In this document: piece by piece, positions 32,930 through 41,525 of the stretch | How positions within the stretch are numbered: position 1 is the first letter of the stretch | Layout: every line of letters begins with the position of its first letter | NCBI GenBank assembly: GCA_902486425.1 | Contig: CABTOK010000008.1 | Coordinates: forward strand, 62,001 to 126,000 | Source of the DNA: UBA11475 sp902486425 | GTDB lineage: Bacteria; Bacillota; Clostridia; Christensenellales; Borkfalkiaceae | DNA: 64,000 bases | Direction: 5' to 3' | Program-made: the position numbers and the translations under genes | Notes under the pieces: generated by a model | What the model saw: only the letters and a program-made list of their open reading frames with translations | Databases searched by the model: none | Told to the model about the DNA's origin: nothing

Positions 32930-33424
32930 ATGATCATAGTCGGGTTCGATCCGGGACTTGCGACGCTCGGTTACGGCGTTATAGAAGCAGGTAAATCGGG
33001 TATAAAAATGATAGATTACGGCGCGATCATTACGCCTAAAGAAGACGATCTTCCGACAAGACTTTTGAAAATAGAAAAGGGCGTGAGCCTGATTATGGAA
33101 AAATTCCGTCCCGATCAGGTCTCTATGGAAGAATTGTTCTTCGTAAAAAACATTACGACGGGAATAGCCGTTGCTCACGCAAGGGGAGTGCTGCTTCTTA
33201 CGGTCAAAAAGTACTGCGACGAAATTTTCGAATACACTCCCATGCAGATAAAACTTGCGATGACGGGTTACGGGCTTTCTAAAAAAGGACAGGTTCAGGA
33301 AATGACCAAAGTTGTGCTCGGACTTAAAAAACGCCCCCAGCCGGACGACGCCGCAGACGCGCTTGCCGTGGCGATAACCCACGCGAACACTCACGGCGGC
33401 GGAAAATTCTATAAAGTTCAGTAA
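32930..33424 (+). CDS. ruvC: Holliday junction endonuclease RuvC
   Basis: Resolves Holliday junctions by paired nicks. The 164-residue product has the RNase H-like fold with catalytic acids in IIVGFDPGLATLGYGV (Asp7), SMEELFF and PDDAADALAVAI. It begins the ruvCAB operon, and ruvA follows after 12 bases. Confidence 0.97.
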   Translation: MIIVGFDPGLATLGYGVIEAGKSGIKMIDYGAIITPKEDDLPTRLLKIEKGVSLIMEKFRPDQVSMEELFFVKNITTGIAVAHARGVLLLTVKKYCDEIFEYTPMQIKLAMTGYGLSKKGQVQEMTKVVLGLKKRPQPDDAADALAVAITHANTHGGGKFYKVQ

Positions 33425-33436
33425 AAGGACAAAACT

Positions 33437-34042
33437 ATGATAGGTTACGTTAAAGGAAAGGTAATATATTCGGACTCGGGGACGGTTATACTCGAAACCG
33501 CCGGCGGTACCGGCTATGAGATAACGTGTTCTTCGGGCGCATATGTAAAACTCGTAAACGACGGCGAAGGCGCGGTCTATACTTACCTTGCGGTGAGAGA
33601 GAACGAAGTTAATTTGTACGGGTTTTCTTCGATAGAAGAAAAAAGGATGTTCTTAAAGCTCATAACGGTTTCGGGCGTAGGTCCCAAAATGGGTATAACC
33701 GTGTTATCGTCGATGGAACTTAAAGATCTTGCCGTTTCGATCGCAAACGAAAACGTAAAAATGCTTTCGTCGGTAAAAGGACTCGGTAAAAAAACCGCGG
33801 AAAGAATAATACTCGAACTCCGCGAAAAGATTACTTCAGAAGACATTCCCGCCGAAGATAGCAGAAAGGGCAAAAAGGCGGAAGAAAAGAAGGACGATTT
33901 TATCCCGAACGAAAATTCCGTTATAGCTCTTATGAGCTTGGGACTTACGAGAGCGGAATGTTATACGCTTCTGAAAAAGGCGGAAGAAGAAGGCATAACC
34001 GAAGTCGAAAAGCAGGTTAACTTTGCCATTAAGAACTTATAA
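33437..34042 (+). CDS. ruvA: Holliday junction branch-migration subunit RuvA
   Basis: Binds the four-way junction and loads RuvB. The 201-residue product has an N-terminal OB-fold starting MIGYVKGKVIYSD, the tandem helix-hairpin-helix region VSGVGPKMGITVLSS and VKGLGKKTAERIILELR, a charged linker and the C-terminal RuvB-binding domain (ALMSLGLTRAECYTLLKKA). It lies between ruvC and ruvB with short gaps. Confidence 0.97.
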   Translation: MIGYVKGKVIYSDSGTVILETAGGTGYEITCSSGAYVKLVNDGEGAVYTYLAVRENEVNLYGFSSIEEKRMFLKLITVSGVGPKMGITVLSSMELKDLAVSIANENVKMLSSVKGLGKKTAERIILELREKITSEDIPAEDSRKGKKAEEKKDDFIPNENSVIALMSLGLTRAECYTLLKKAEEEGITEVEKQVNFAIKNL

Positions 34043-34051
34043 GGTATAAAA

Positions 34052-35113
34052 ATGAAAGACACCGAAGTATTAATAACTTCGAACGCAGACAGAAACTTTG
34101 CGTACGAAAGGGACGAAAGAGTGGTAAGCGTCGATGAAATAGAAAAGGACGCCGAGTTCGAAAACGTTTTGCGCCCGAAAAATTTCGAGGGATATATCGG
34201 ACAGAAAAAAGCTAAAGAAAACCTTGCGGTTTCGATAGCTTCGGCTAAGATGCGGCAAGATACTCTCGACCACGTTTTGCTGTACGGTCCGCCGGGACTC
34301 GGCAAGACTACGCTCGCACATATCGTCGCCAACGAGATGGGAGCGAATATTAAGGTAGTCAGCGCGCCGGCTCTTGAACGCGGAGCGGAACTTGCGCAGA
34401 TTCTGACCACGCTTTCTGCCGGCGACGTGCTTTTTATAGACGAAATTCACCGTCTTAAGCATGACGTTGCGGAGTTTTTATATTCCGCTATGGAAGACTT
34501 CAAACTCGATCTTCCGAGCGGCAAAGGAATGGGCGCATCTTTATTACATCTCGACGTTCCCAAATTTACGCTTATCGGGGCAACTACAAAAATAGGCATG
34601 ATTGCGGGGCCTCTCCGCGACAGATTCGGCATAATTTTGCGGCTCGAAAGTTATTCGGTAAGCGATCTTAACGAAATAGTGTTCCGTTCGGCGGGAAGAC
34701 TCGGCATAGGCATAGAGCGTTCCGCCTGCGACGAAATCGCAATAAGAAGCCGCGGCACTCCGCGTATCGCAAACAGATTTTTAAAGAGAGTAAGGGACTA
34801 TTCGATAGTTAAAAAACACGATAAACTTTCGGTATCCGACGCCGAAAACTGTCTTGAAATGCTCGGCATCGATTCCTTAGGACTCGATTCCACCGATATG
34901 AACGTTTTATCCGCCCTTGCCGAAAAGTTCGGAGGCGGTCCGTGTGGACTTTCGACCTTAGCCGCTTCGATAAACGAAGACGAATCTACGATAGAAGACG
35001 TTTACGAACCGTATTTATTGCAGCTCGGTTTCATCGCAAGAACGCCTCGCGGCAGAGTGTTGCTTAAAAAAGGCTACGACCATCTCGGAATAACTTATCC
35101 GGAACATGACTGA
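34052..35113 (+). CDS. ruvB: Holliday junction helicase RuvB
   Basis: AAA+ motor of branch migration. The 353-residue product has RPKNFEGYIGQ, Walker A YGPPGLGKTTLA near residue 78, Walker B LFIDEIHRL near 130, sensor I IGATTKIG and the C-terminal winged helix with GGPCGLSTLAASINED. It lies 9 bases after ruvA. The 103-base gap after it holds a weak GGCAG/CTGCC stem near 35123-35141 and a CCGGC/GCCGG hairpin at 35190-35204 next to the queA ribosome site. Confidence 0.98.
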   Translation: MKDTEVLITSNADRNFAYERDERVVSVDEIEKDAEFENVLRPKNFEGYIGQKKAKENLAVSIASAKMRQDTLDHVLLYGPPGLGKTTLAHIVANEMGANIKVVSAPALERGAELAQILTTLSAGDVLFIDEIHRLKHDVAEFLYSAMEDFKLDLPSGKGMGASLLHLDVPKFTLIGATTKIGMIAGPLRDRFGIILRLESYSVSDLNEIVFRSAGRLGIGIERSACDEIAIRSRGTPRIANRFLKRVRDYSIVKKHDKLSVSDAENCLEMLGIDSLGLDSTDMNVLSALAEKFGGGPCGLSTLAASINEDESTIEDVYEPYLLQLGFIARTPRGRVLLKKGYDHLGITYPEHD

Positions 35114-35216
35114 TTTTATCGTGGCAGACGTTGCAGCTGCCGGATATTTTTGCGATAATTCAATATTTTACCATTTTTTATAAACAAAACCGGCGTATTG
35201 CCGGAAAGAAACTATT

Positions 35217-36242
35217 ATGAAGACAGAAGATTTCGATTACTATCTTCCCGAAGAACTCATCGCGCAGACGCCTGTCGAGCCGAGAGATTCTTCGAGATTG
35301 CTATATTTTAACAGAGAAACCGACGCCGTGGAAGACAAAATTTTCCGCGATATCGAATTTATTTTAAAACCCGGCGACGTCCTTGTCAGAAACGTCACGA
35401 GAGTTCTGCCCGCAAGGCTTTACGCTTATACCGAAAACGGCGGCAAAGTTGAAATTTTGCTTCTGAAGCGTTTTAATTTAACGGAATGGGAAGTTCTGGC
35501 AAAGCCCGCTAAAAAACTTAAAGAAGGAACGAGACTCGTAATAAACGAAGAGCTTTCGCTCGTATCGGAAGGCGTTTACGACGAGGATCAGGGGTCGAGA
35601 AAGGTTAAATTCGAGTTTACGGGCGTGTTTGAGGACGTTATTTCGAGAGTGGGAGAAATGCCTCTTCCGCCGTATATACACGAAAAACTTAAAGATAAAG
35701 AACGTTACCAGACCGTTTATTCAAAGGTGAACGGCTCGGCGGCCGCGCCGACGGCAGGTCTGCACTTTACCGAAGAGCTTCTTAAAAGACTTAAAGACAA
35801 GGGCGTTATAATCGTAGATATTCTGCTCCACGTAGGGCTCGGAACCTTCCGCCCGGTGAAGGTCGAAGACGTTTCCAAGCATCACATGCACTCGGAATAT
35901 TACGAAGTTTCGGAAGAAGCAGCCGCTGTTATAAACAAAGCGAAAAGGGAAGGCAGAAGAGTTATCGCCGTCGGGACGACAAGCATACGAACGCTCGAAT
36001 CCGCCGCAAACGACGACGGCACCGTCCGTGCGGAAAAGGGTAATACGGAGATATTTTTGTATCCGCCGTACAAATTTAAATGCGTCGAAGGCTGTATAAC
36101 GAATTTTCATCTCCCTAAAAGCACTCTTATAATGCTTATTTCTTGCTTCTCTACGAGAGAGAGAATTTTAGAAATTTATAAGTATGCGGTGGAACGTAAG
36201 TATCGGTTCTTTTCGTTCGGCGACGCGATGCTGATTTTATAA
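35217..36242 (+). CDS. queA: S-adenosylmethionine:tRNA ribosyltransferase-isomerase
   Basis: Adds the epoxycyclopentane unit of SAM to 7-deazaguanine in tRNA, the penultimate step to queuosine. The 341-residue product has FDYYLPEELIAQTPVEPRDSS, RNVTRVLPARLYA, AAPTAGLHFTEELL and TNFHLPKSTLIMLISCF, all QueA hallmarks. It is followed by tgt, the enzyme acting just before it, after a gap containing an AACGATAAA/TTTATCGTT stem (36260-36281). Confidence 0.97.
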   Translation: MKTEDFDYYLPEELIAQTPVEPRDSSRLLYFNRETDAVEDKIFRDIEFILKPGDVLVRNVTRVLPARLYAYTENGGKVEILLLKRFNLTEWEVLAKPAKKLKEGTRLVINEELSLVSEGVYDEDQGSRKVKFEFTGVFEDVISRVGEMPLPPYIHEKLKDKERYQTVYSKVNGSAAAPTAGLHFTEELLKRLKDKGVIIVDILLHVGLGTFRPVKVEDVSKHHMHSEYYEVSEEAAAVINKAKREGRRVIAVGTTSIRTLESAANDDGTVRAEKGNTEIFLYPPYKFKCVEGCITNFHLPKSTLIMLISCFSTRERILEIYKYAVERKYRFFSFGDAMLIL

Positions 36243-36324
36243 ACTTCGAATCTTTATTAAACGATAAAAATATTTATCGTTATATATAAGCGTATAAAAA
36301 TATAATAAATTTTTAAGGAAAAAC

Positions 36325-37470
36325 ATGGCAGATTTAACTAAACCGTTCTGGTTTGAAACGGTCCATCAGGACAGTCGCACCGGCGCGAGAGCGGGCATAT
36401 TCCACACCCCGCACGGCGATATCGAAACCCCCGTATACATGCCGGTCGGAACGCAGGCTACCGTAAAAGGCATGCTCCCGGACGATCTTAAAACGGCGGG
36501 CGCACAGATTATTTTATCCAACACTTACCACTTGTACATGCGCCCCGGCGACGATCTCGTAAAAAAAGCGGGCGGACTTCATAAGTTTATGAATTGGGAC
36601 AGGCCGATTCTTACAGACAGCGGCGGGTTCCAGGTGTTTTCGCTCGCAAAACTCAACAAAATAAAGGACGAAGGCGTATTTTTCAATTCGCACGTAGACG
36701 GAAGTCTGCACTTCATTTCACCCGAAAAGGCTATGGATATAGAACACAATCTCGGCGCGGACATAATGATGGCTTTCGACCAGTGTTCTCCGTACGGCGT
36801 GGATTACCGCAGCGGCAAAGAAGCTATGGAGCGCACTCTTAAATGGCTCGACAGGTGCTACGATTCGCATAACGACTATTTTAAGGATAAACCCGAGACG
36901 CAGGCTCTTTTCCCGATAGTGCAGGGGAATATGTTCAAAGATCTGAGAGAAACCTCTCTTAAAGAAACGATCCCTTACGCGAAGTACGGTATAGGCATAG
37001 GCGGACTTTCGGTCGGCGAACCTAAGGAAATGATGTACGACATAATGGATTTTATGTACGACAAGTACCCGACGAACGTTCCGAGATACCTTATGGGCGT
37101 AGGCAGCCCCGACTGTCTTGTCGAAGGCGTTAAACGCGGAATAGATATGTTCGACTGCGTTCTGGCGACGCGTATCGCCCGAAACGGTACCGCAATGACT
37201 TCCCGCGGGAAGATCGTAGTAAGGAACGGTATATATAAAGAAGACTTTTCGCCGCTCGATCCGGAATGCGATTGCTATTGCTGCAAAAATTATACAAAAG
37301 CGTATTTAAGGCATCTTATAAACGTAGGCGAAATGACCGGGGCTATGCTTCTTTCCATTCACAACATAACGTTTTTGTGTAATCTTATGAAAAAAATGCG
37401 CGAAGCCATCATGCAGGATTCGCTTATAGAGTTCGCCGAAGAATTTTACGCAAAATACGGCAAAATTTAA
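36325..37470 (+). CDS. tgt: tRNA-guanine transglycosylase
   Basis: Exchanges guanine-34 of tRNAs with GUN anticodons for preQ1. The 381-residue product has the nucleophilic region ILTDSGGFQVFSL near residue 92, GGLSVGEP near 231, the second catalytic Asp in MFDCVLATRIARNGT and the zinc site CDCYCC followed by His. The queA-tgt pair supplies queuosine; genes for preQ1 synthesis are not in the window. An AAGGAA site precedes the ATG. Confidence 0.98.
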   Translation: MADLTKPFWFETVHQDSRTGARAGIFHTPHGDIETPVYMPVGTQATVKGMLPDDLKTAGAQIILSNTYHLYMRPGDDLVKKAGGLHKFMNWDRPILTDSGGFQVFSLAKLNKIKDEGVFFNSHVDGSLHFISPEKAMDIEHNLGADIMMAFDQCSPYGVDYRSGKEAMERTLKWLDRCYDSHNDYFKDKPETQALFPIVQGNMFKDLRETSLKETIPYAKYGIGIGGLSVGEPKEMMYDIMDFMYDKYPTNVPRYLMGVGSPDCLVEGVKRGIDMFDCVLATRIARNGTAMTSRGKIVVRNGIYKEDFSPLDPECDCYCCKNYTKAYLRHLINVGEMTGAMLLSIHNITFLCNLMKKMREAIMQDSLIEFAEEFYAKYGKI

Positions 37471-37491
37471 TCAATACACCGTTTTTATTAT

Positions 37492-37508
37492 ACCTGTATC
37501 GCCGAAAT
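37492..37508 (+). repeat. Dispersed motif, copy A
   Basis: ACCTGTATCGCCGAAAT, identical to copy B at 60181 and similar to copies C (60273) and D (62094). Here it follows tgt within TTTTTATTATACCTGTATCG, which also resembles the flank of copy D. Function unknown. Confidence 0.5.
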
Positions 37509-37628
37509 ACTACCAAAATTTTTTATTTTTCATATAAATCGGGCGTAAAGCGGTGTTAAAAGCAAATAAAAGCGGTGCTATTTTAACTTTCGAGTTGTGT
37601 AATTAAATTTAAAAAACAGTTAAAAAAG

Positions 37629-37657
37629 TTGCTTTTTGGCAACAATTACTATATACT
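37629..37657 (+). promoter_or_regulatory. Promoter of yajC
   Basis: TTGCTT at 37629-37634 and TATACT at 37652-37657 have a 17-base spacer; a second TATAAT at 37663 lacks a matched -35. The -35 lies in the small inverted repeat TTGC-N6-GCAA. From 37509 to 37628 I see nothing else. Confidence 0.55.
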
Positions 37658-37721
37658 TATTTTATAATTGATCGTTCGCGGAAAGCAAAAAAGCGTTATT
37701 GCGGACGAAAGGAGTATCATT

Positions 37722-38213
37722 ATGTTATCGAATTTACTCGCAAACAACTATTCGCAGTGGATTATGCTCGGAGTTTTAGTTGTAGTTTTCGGCTTGTTCC
37801 TTATTTTCTCGGCTCGTTCCAACAAGAAGAAACAGAAGGAAGCCGATGAAATGATGAATAAATTTCAGAAGGGTTGCACTGTAATGACCATCGGCGGCAT
37901 TATGGGCAAAGTTATAGCTATAAACGATAAAGACAACTATTTCGTTATCGAAACGGGTACGGCTAAAAATAAGACTTATCTTAAACTCAGCAAACAGGCT
38001 CTTTACTCGGTAGTATCGGAAACAAAGAACCCGAACGCTACCAATCCCGAAATCACCGAAGCCGACATGAACGGCGAAGTTGTATCTCCCGAAGAAGTAG
38101 CTACTGTTGCCGAAGACAACGTTTCTACCGAAAACACTTCCGTAGCGGAAGCCGAAGATGCTATCGACGCTATCGAAGAAATCGAAGAAGCAACCGACGA
38201 AGACAACAAATAA
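37722..38213 (+). CDS. yajC: Preprotein translocase accessory protein YajC with acidic tail
   Basis: Membrane partner of SecDF. I start at ATG 37722 (MLSNLLANNYSQ) because AAAGGAG stands seven bases before it; an in-frame upstream start lacks one. The 163-residue product has one membrane helix (about 13-31) and the cytoplasmic YajC core with FQKGCTVMTIGGIMGKV. From about residue 100 an unusual tail of about 60 residues is rich in Glu, Asp, Ala and Thr, unlike standard YajC proteins of about 90-110 residues. secD and secF lie 2 kb downstream, separated by two genes. Confidence 0.93.
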   Translation: MLSNLLANNYSQWIMLGVLVVVFGLFLIFSARSNKKKQKEADEMMNKFQKGCTVMTIGGIMGKVIAINDKDNYFVIETGTAKNKTYLKLSKQALYSVVSETKNPNATNPEITEADMNGEVVSPEEVATVAEDNVSTENTSVAEAEDAIDAIEEIEEATDEDNK

Positions 38214-38240
38214 GTTTTTGTTTATCTTAAACGAAGCTTG

Positions 38241-38272
38241 AAGCGTATGGTCAGCAACCGTACGCTTTTTTT
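38241..38272 (+). terminator. Terminator of yajC
   Basis: AAGCGTATGGT pairs with ACCGTACGCTT across a CAGCA loop (11 pairs, one G-U), followed by TTTTT. Confidence 0.92.
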
Positions 38273-38314
38273 GTGTAAATTTTTCGGGACTTTATAAAAA
38301 TAATCAAAAACGTA

Positions 38315-38343
38315 TTGAAAAAGCGTTTTATGTTTGCTATAAT
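38315..38343 (+). promoter_or_regulatory. Promoter of the NahK-like gene, leaderless layout
   Basis: TTGAAA at 38315-38320 and TATAAT at 38338-38343, preceded by TGC (extended -10), have a 17-base spacer. The ATG begins exactly six bases after the -10 box, so the transcript should start at or beside the A of the start codon. No ribosome site is present. Confidence 0.75.
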
Positions 38344-38349
38344 TACGGT

Positions 38350-39429
38350 ATGTGTAATTTGAACGAAGAAATATCGAAAGCGGAAAACGCTTTGAAACAT
38401 TATACCCTTGACGGCGACGTGAAATCGGTCCTGCCGTACGGAAGCGGACATATCAACACGACCTTTAAGGTAGTGACCGCTTTTAACGCGGAATATATTC
38501 TGCAAAAAATCAACGATAAACTTTTCGACGTACCGAAGCTTATGGACAATATCCTTAAAGTTACCGAATACGCAAAAGTTCACAGTAAAACAGTTTCTCT
38601 GCCGACTCTTGTTCTTTCGGACGGAGGAGAAAGCTACGTTAAAACGGAAGACGGGTTTTACCGAGTGTACGACTTCGTAAAAAATTCGGTTTCGTTTCAG
38701 GTGGCTTCGTCCGAAGCGCTTTGTTATCTGACGGCGGCTACTTTTGCGGAATTTTCACGTATTTTAAAAGATTTTCCGGCAGAAACGCTTTACGAGATAA
38801 TACCCAAATTCCACGATACGACCGACAGATTTTTACAGCTTGAAAACGCCGTGAAAGAAGATAAATGCGGCAGAGCGAAAAACGTAAAAAAAGAGATAGA
38901 ATTTGCGTTTAACCGTAAAAATTATTGCGGAGTCATAACCGAAGCGATAAAAGCCGGCAAAATCCCTTTAAGAGTTACGCACAACGACACGAAGCTCAAC
39001 AATCTTTTGTTCACGCCGGACGGAAAAACCGCTCTCGCGGTAATAGATCTCGATACCGTTATGCCAGGAAGCGCGCTTTTCGATTTCGGGGACATGTGCC
39101 GCTTCGGATGCAATTCCGCTCTCGAAGACGAAACGGATCTTAATAAAGTTTATTTCAAAAAGGACTTTTTCAAGAGTTTTGCGAAAGGATATATGAGCAT
39201 TCTCGGCAGAGAGCTTACCGAAGCCGAAAAACTTAATCTTCCGTTTTCGGCGATACTCATGACTTTCGAATGCGGAATGAGATTTTTAACCGATTATCTT
39301 TCGGGCGATACGTATTTTAAAATTTCGAGAGAAAATCATAATCTTGACCGCTGTCGTACGCAGTTTAAACTCGTCGCCGATATGGAAAGAGAAATCGAAG
39401 AACTTAACGGGTTCGTAAAAAGTTTATAA
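38350..39429 (+). CDS. APH-fold kinase similar to N-acetylhexosamine 1-kinase
   Basis: A 359-residue kinase of the aminoglycoside-phosphotransferase fold. The nucleotide-binding lobe has GSGHINTTFKV near residue 31. The catalytic loop is RVTHNDTKLNNLLF and the metal site VIDLDTVMPGSALFDFGDM, both close to NahK-type kinases that phosphorylate GlcNAc/GalNAc at C1. The substrate is inferred from these motifs; no lacto-N-biose phosphorylase or sugar transporter is adjacent, so another small sugar or alcohol is possible. It sits between yajC and the TIGR04086 gene, which are usually close neighbours, and seems to be translated from a leaderless mRNA. A weak GACGT/ACGTC terminator lies at 39486-39512. 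Confidence 0.8.
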   Translation: MCNLNEEISKAENALKHYTLDGDVKSVLPYGSGHINTTFKVVTAFNAEYILQKINDKLFDVPKLMDNILKVTEYAKVHSKTVSLPTLVLSDGGESYVKTEDGFYRVYDFVKNSVSFQVASSEALCYLTAATFAEFSRILKDFPAETLYEIIPKFHDTTDRFLQLENAVKEDKCGRAKNVKKEIEFAFNRKNYCGVITEAIKAGKIPLRVTHNDTKLNNLLFTPDGKTALAVIDLDTVMPGSALFDFGDMCRFGCNSALEDETDLNKVYFKKDFFKSFAKGYMSILGRELTEAEKLNLPFSAILMTFECGMRFLTDYLSGDTYFKISRENHNLDRCRTQFKLVADMEREIEELNGFVKSL

Positions 39430-39597
39430 AACAAAAACATAAAAACCGATTGAAAGACATAACTTAAAGTAACGGACGGGTAACCGACGTTTATAAAAGT
39501 TACGTCTTTTTTGTTAAAAGATTTATCAAAATCCGATCGTCCGGCGGGCATTCTGCCGTAAATCGGGTAAAAAACGATAAGTCGTACGGGGGAGAAT

Positions 39598-39981
39598 ATG
39601 GGCGGATATCTTACGAAAAAAACTTTTAAGGAGATTTTGCTGGCTTCGGCTTTCTGCATAGCCGCGACTATAGCTCTTATCGCCGTCTTTTCGGTTATAA
39701 AACTTATCTTCGGGTTCGACGATTCTGCGGTAAAAATAATAACGCAGATAATAAAATTCGTCTGCGTTATTGCGTGCGGGTTTATTTTCATCTGTCCTGA
39801 CGGCGGGTTTATAAAGGGAGTATTTTACGGGATAATCGCATGTCTTATTACCGCGCTTATACTCGGTTTCATCGCGAAAAAGAGTTTGTTCACGGCAGCG
39901 ATTGTTTCAGACATCGCGCTTTACGCTATCGCCGGCGGGCTTGCGGGAGCTATCGCGGCGAATATAAAAAGCAAAAAATAG
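39598..39981 (+). CDS. TIGR04086 family membrane protein
   Basis: A 127-residue protein with four predicted membrane helices and short basic ends (starts MGGYLTKKTFKEI, ends NIKSKK). Composition, size and position next to the yajC-secDF region match the TIGR04086/YrzE family of Clostridia and Bacilli, whose role is unknown. The start ATG follows GGGGAGA. A terminator separates it from secD. Confidence 0.7.
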   Translation: MGGYLTKKTFKEILLASAFCIAATIALIAVFSVIKLIFGFDDSAVKIITQIIKFVCVIACGFIFICPDGGFIKGVFYGIIACLITALILGFIAKKSLFTAAIVSDIALYAIAGGLAGAIAANIKSKK

Positions 39982-40030
39982 AAACAAAATCTTAAAAACG
40001 GATAAAAATTTCAGAGAAATATATAAAAAT

Positions 40031-40072
40031 TCCCCGATTGCGGCTTAAAAGAGCTTCGGTCGGGGATTTTTT
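40031..40072 (+). terminator. Terminator upstream of secD
   Basis: TCCCCGA pairs with TCGGGGA around a 22-base loop that can fold further, and is followed by six T. Confidence 0.82.
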
Positions 40073-40115
40073 GCGTTAAAAATGCGTTTATAAAAGAAAA
40101 ATTTTCGTTTTACTA

Positions 40116-40144
40116 TTGACTAAATCGTATGATAGATATATAAT
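40116..40144 (+). promoter_or_regulatory. Promoter of secDF
   Basis: TTGACT at 40116-40121 and TATAAT at 40139-40144 have a 17-base spacer. The leader has a compact CCGCCG/CGGCGG hairpin at 40168-40182 just upstream of the AGGAGG site. Confidence 0.85.
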
Positions 40145-40202
40145 AAATAAGTATAAGAATGTAAAGTCCGCCGAATCGGCGGTCGCATATTTAGGAGGCA
40201 AT

Positions 40203-41522
40203 ATGAGCAAGAAGAAGTCAATCGTGCTTCTTACCGTGATATCGGTAATTTTAGCAGTGCTTTTGGCGATGACTTTCGCAAGTTTCAAGGTGCCGTTTAT
40301 CAAAGAGGGAGTATACGATTACCACTCTTTGCTGGACGTCGTCGATCTTGACGCGGATCTGGGAGGCGGTCTTACGTACACCCTTACGCTTTCGGAAGAC
40401 AGCGATCCCGTTGAGGATATAAATTCGGTTACCGATACCTTAAAGGACAGGCTTACGATAATCGGCTACAGCAATTATAAAGTAGTTACTCTTCGCGAAA
40501 CCGAAGACGACGATTATAAAATAAGAATTTCCGTAAAAGCCAACGGAGACGTTTCGACGACTACTTCGGATATCGAAGCGGTTGCGGGTTACGGCGAAGT
40601 TAACTTCGTCGACAGCGACAACAACCTTCTCGTTTCGGGTAAGGACGGCATCAAAACCGCTTACGCGCAGAAGGGTTACGCTCAGGACGGAAGCGGAGCG
40701 GACGCTTATTACGTTACCATGGAATTCACGACCAAGGGTTACAATGCTATAAAGACCGCGGCTGAAACTGCCGAAGCTTCGAGCAAAACTCTTACTCTTA
40801 AGGTAGTTATGGGCGACGATTACGACAACGCTTTGTTCTCCGGTACCGTCAGCTCGTCGAGTTTCGAGACCACGGTATCCGCTCAGAGAAGCACTTATTC
40901 GGATGCCGAAAAGCTTGCTCTTCAGATAAGAACGGGCGGTCTTAAATATAAATACGAAATAAGCGATCCTTCCACGATTACCGCATTTTACGGCAAAAAC
41001 GCGGCTAAACTCACCGTTATCGCAGTAGCTGCTGTTATGGTCGTAACGATGGTTCTTTTCGGAATATTCTATAAAGGTCTCGGAATCGGAGCCGATTTAT
41101 CGCTTCTCGCGCAGCTCCTTTTACAGGTTCTGATGCTCTATCTCGTTCCCGGAATAACCGTTTCGGTCGGAAGCGTTATCGGATTTGTTTCCGCACTTGC
41201 GGCGGCGGCTTTCGCTCACGCGGTAATTCTTAACAGAGTAAAGAAGGAATACGCTTCGGGCAAGACCTTCAAAGCGGCTTCGTCCACGGCGTTTACGAAA
41301 ACCGGTCTTACAGTACTCGACGCGCTTATCGGTGCGGGCGCTATTGCTCTCGTCGCGGTATTCGCGGCTCTCGACGCTACAAAGGCGTTCGCGATAACAT
41401 TCGGCATCGGCGTAGTTATAGCGTTACTTACTTCCGAACTTTTATTAAGACTCACCGCTTCTATAATGAACGGTATCTCCGGCGGAAAAGAAAAATTCCT
41501 CGGATTAAAGAGGGAGGACTAA
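40203..41522 (+). CDS. secD: Protein translocase subunit SecD
   Basis: Inner-membrane subunit that uses the proton gradient to help complete protein export. I start at ATG 40203 (MSKKKSIVLL) because AGGAGG stands six bases before it; the in-frame extension upstream covers the promoter. The 439-residue product has an N-terminal helix, an extracytoplasmic region with LRETEDDDYKIRISV and GYGEVNFVDSD, and about five C-terminal helices. The sequence is divergent and Ala/Val-rich in the membrane part, but synteny with secF and yajC supports the call. secF follows after 3 bases. Confidence 0.85.
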   Translation: MSKKKSIVLLTVISVILAVLLAMTFASFKVPFIKEGVYDYHSLLDVVDLDADLGGGLTYTLTLSEDSDPVEDINSVTDTLKDRLTIIGYSNYKVVTLRETEDDDYKIRISVKANGDVSTTTSDIEAVAGYGEVNFVDSDNNLLVSGKDGIKTAYAQKGYAQDGSGADAYYVTMEFTTKGYNAIKTAAETAEASSKTLTLKVVMGDDYDNALFSGTVSSSSFETTVSAQRSTYSDAEKLALQIRTGGLKYKYEISDPSTITAFYGKNAAKLTVIAVAAVMVVTMVLFGIFYKGLGIGADLSLLAQLLLQVLMLYLVPGITVSVGSVIGFVSALAAAAFAHAVILNRVKKEYASGKTFKAASSTAFTKTGLTVLDALIGAGAIALVAVFAALDATKAFAITFGIGVVIALLTSELLLRLTASIMNGISGGKEKFLGLKRED

Positions 41523-41525
41523 TCA

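Noticed and set aside
35160..35216. Possible preQ1 riboswitch before queA
   Set aside because: A CCGGC/GCCGG hairpin with an A-rich tail is present, but its five-base loop is too short for a preQ1-I aptamer and lacks the C-rich loop residues.
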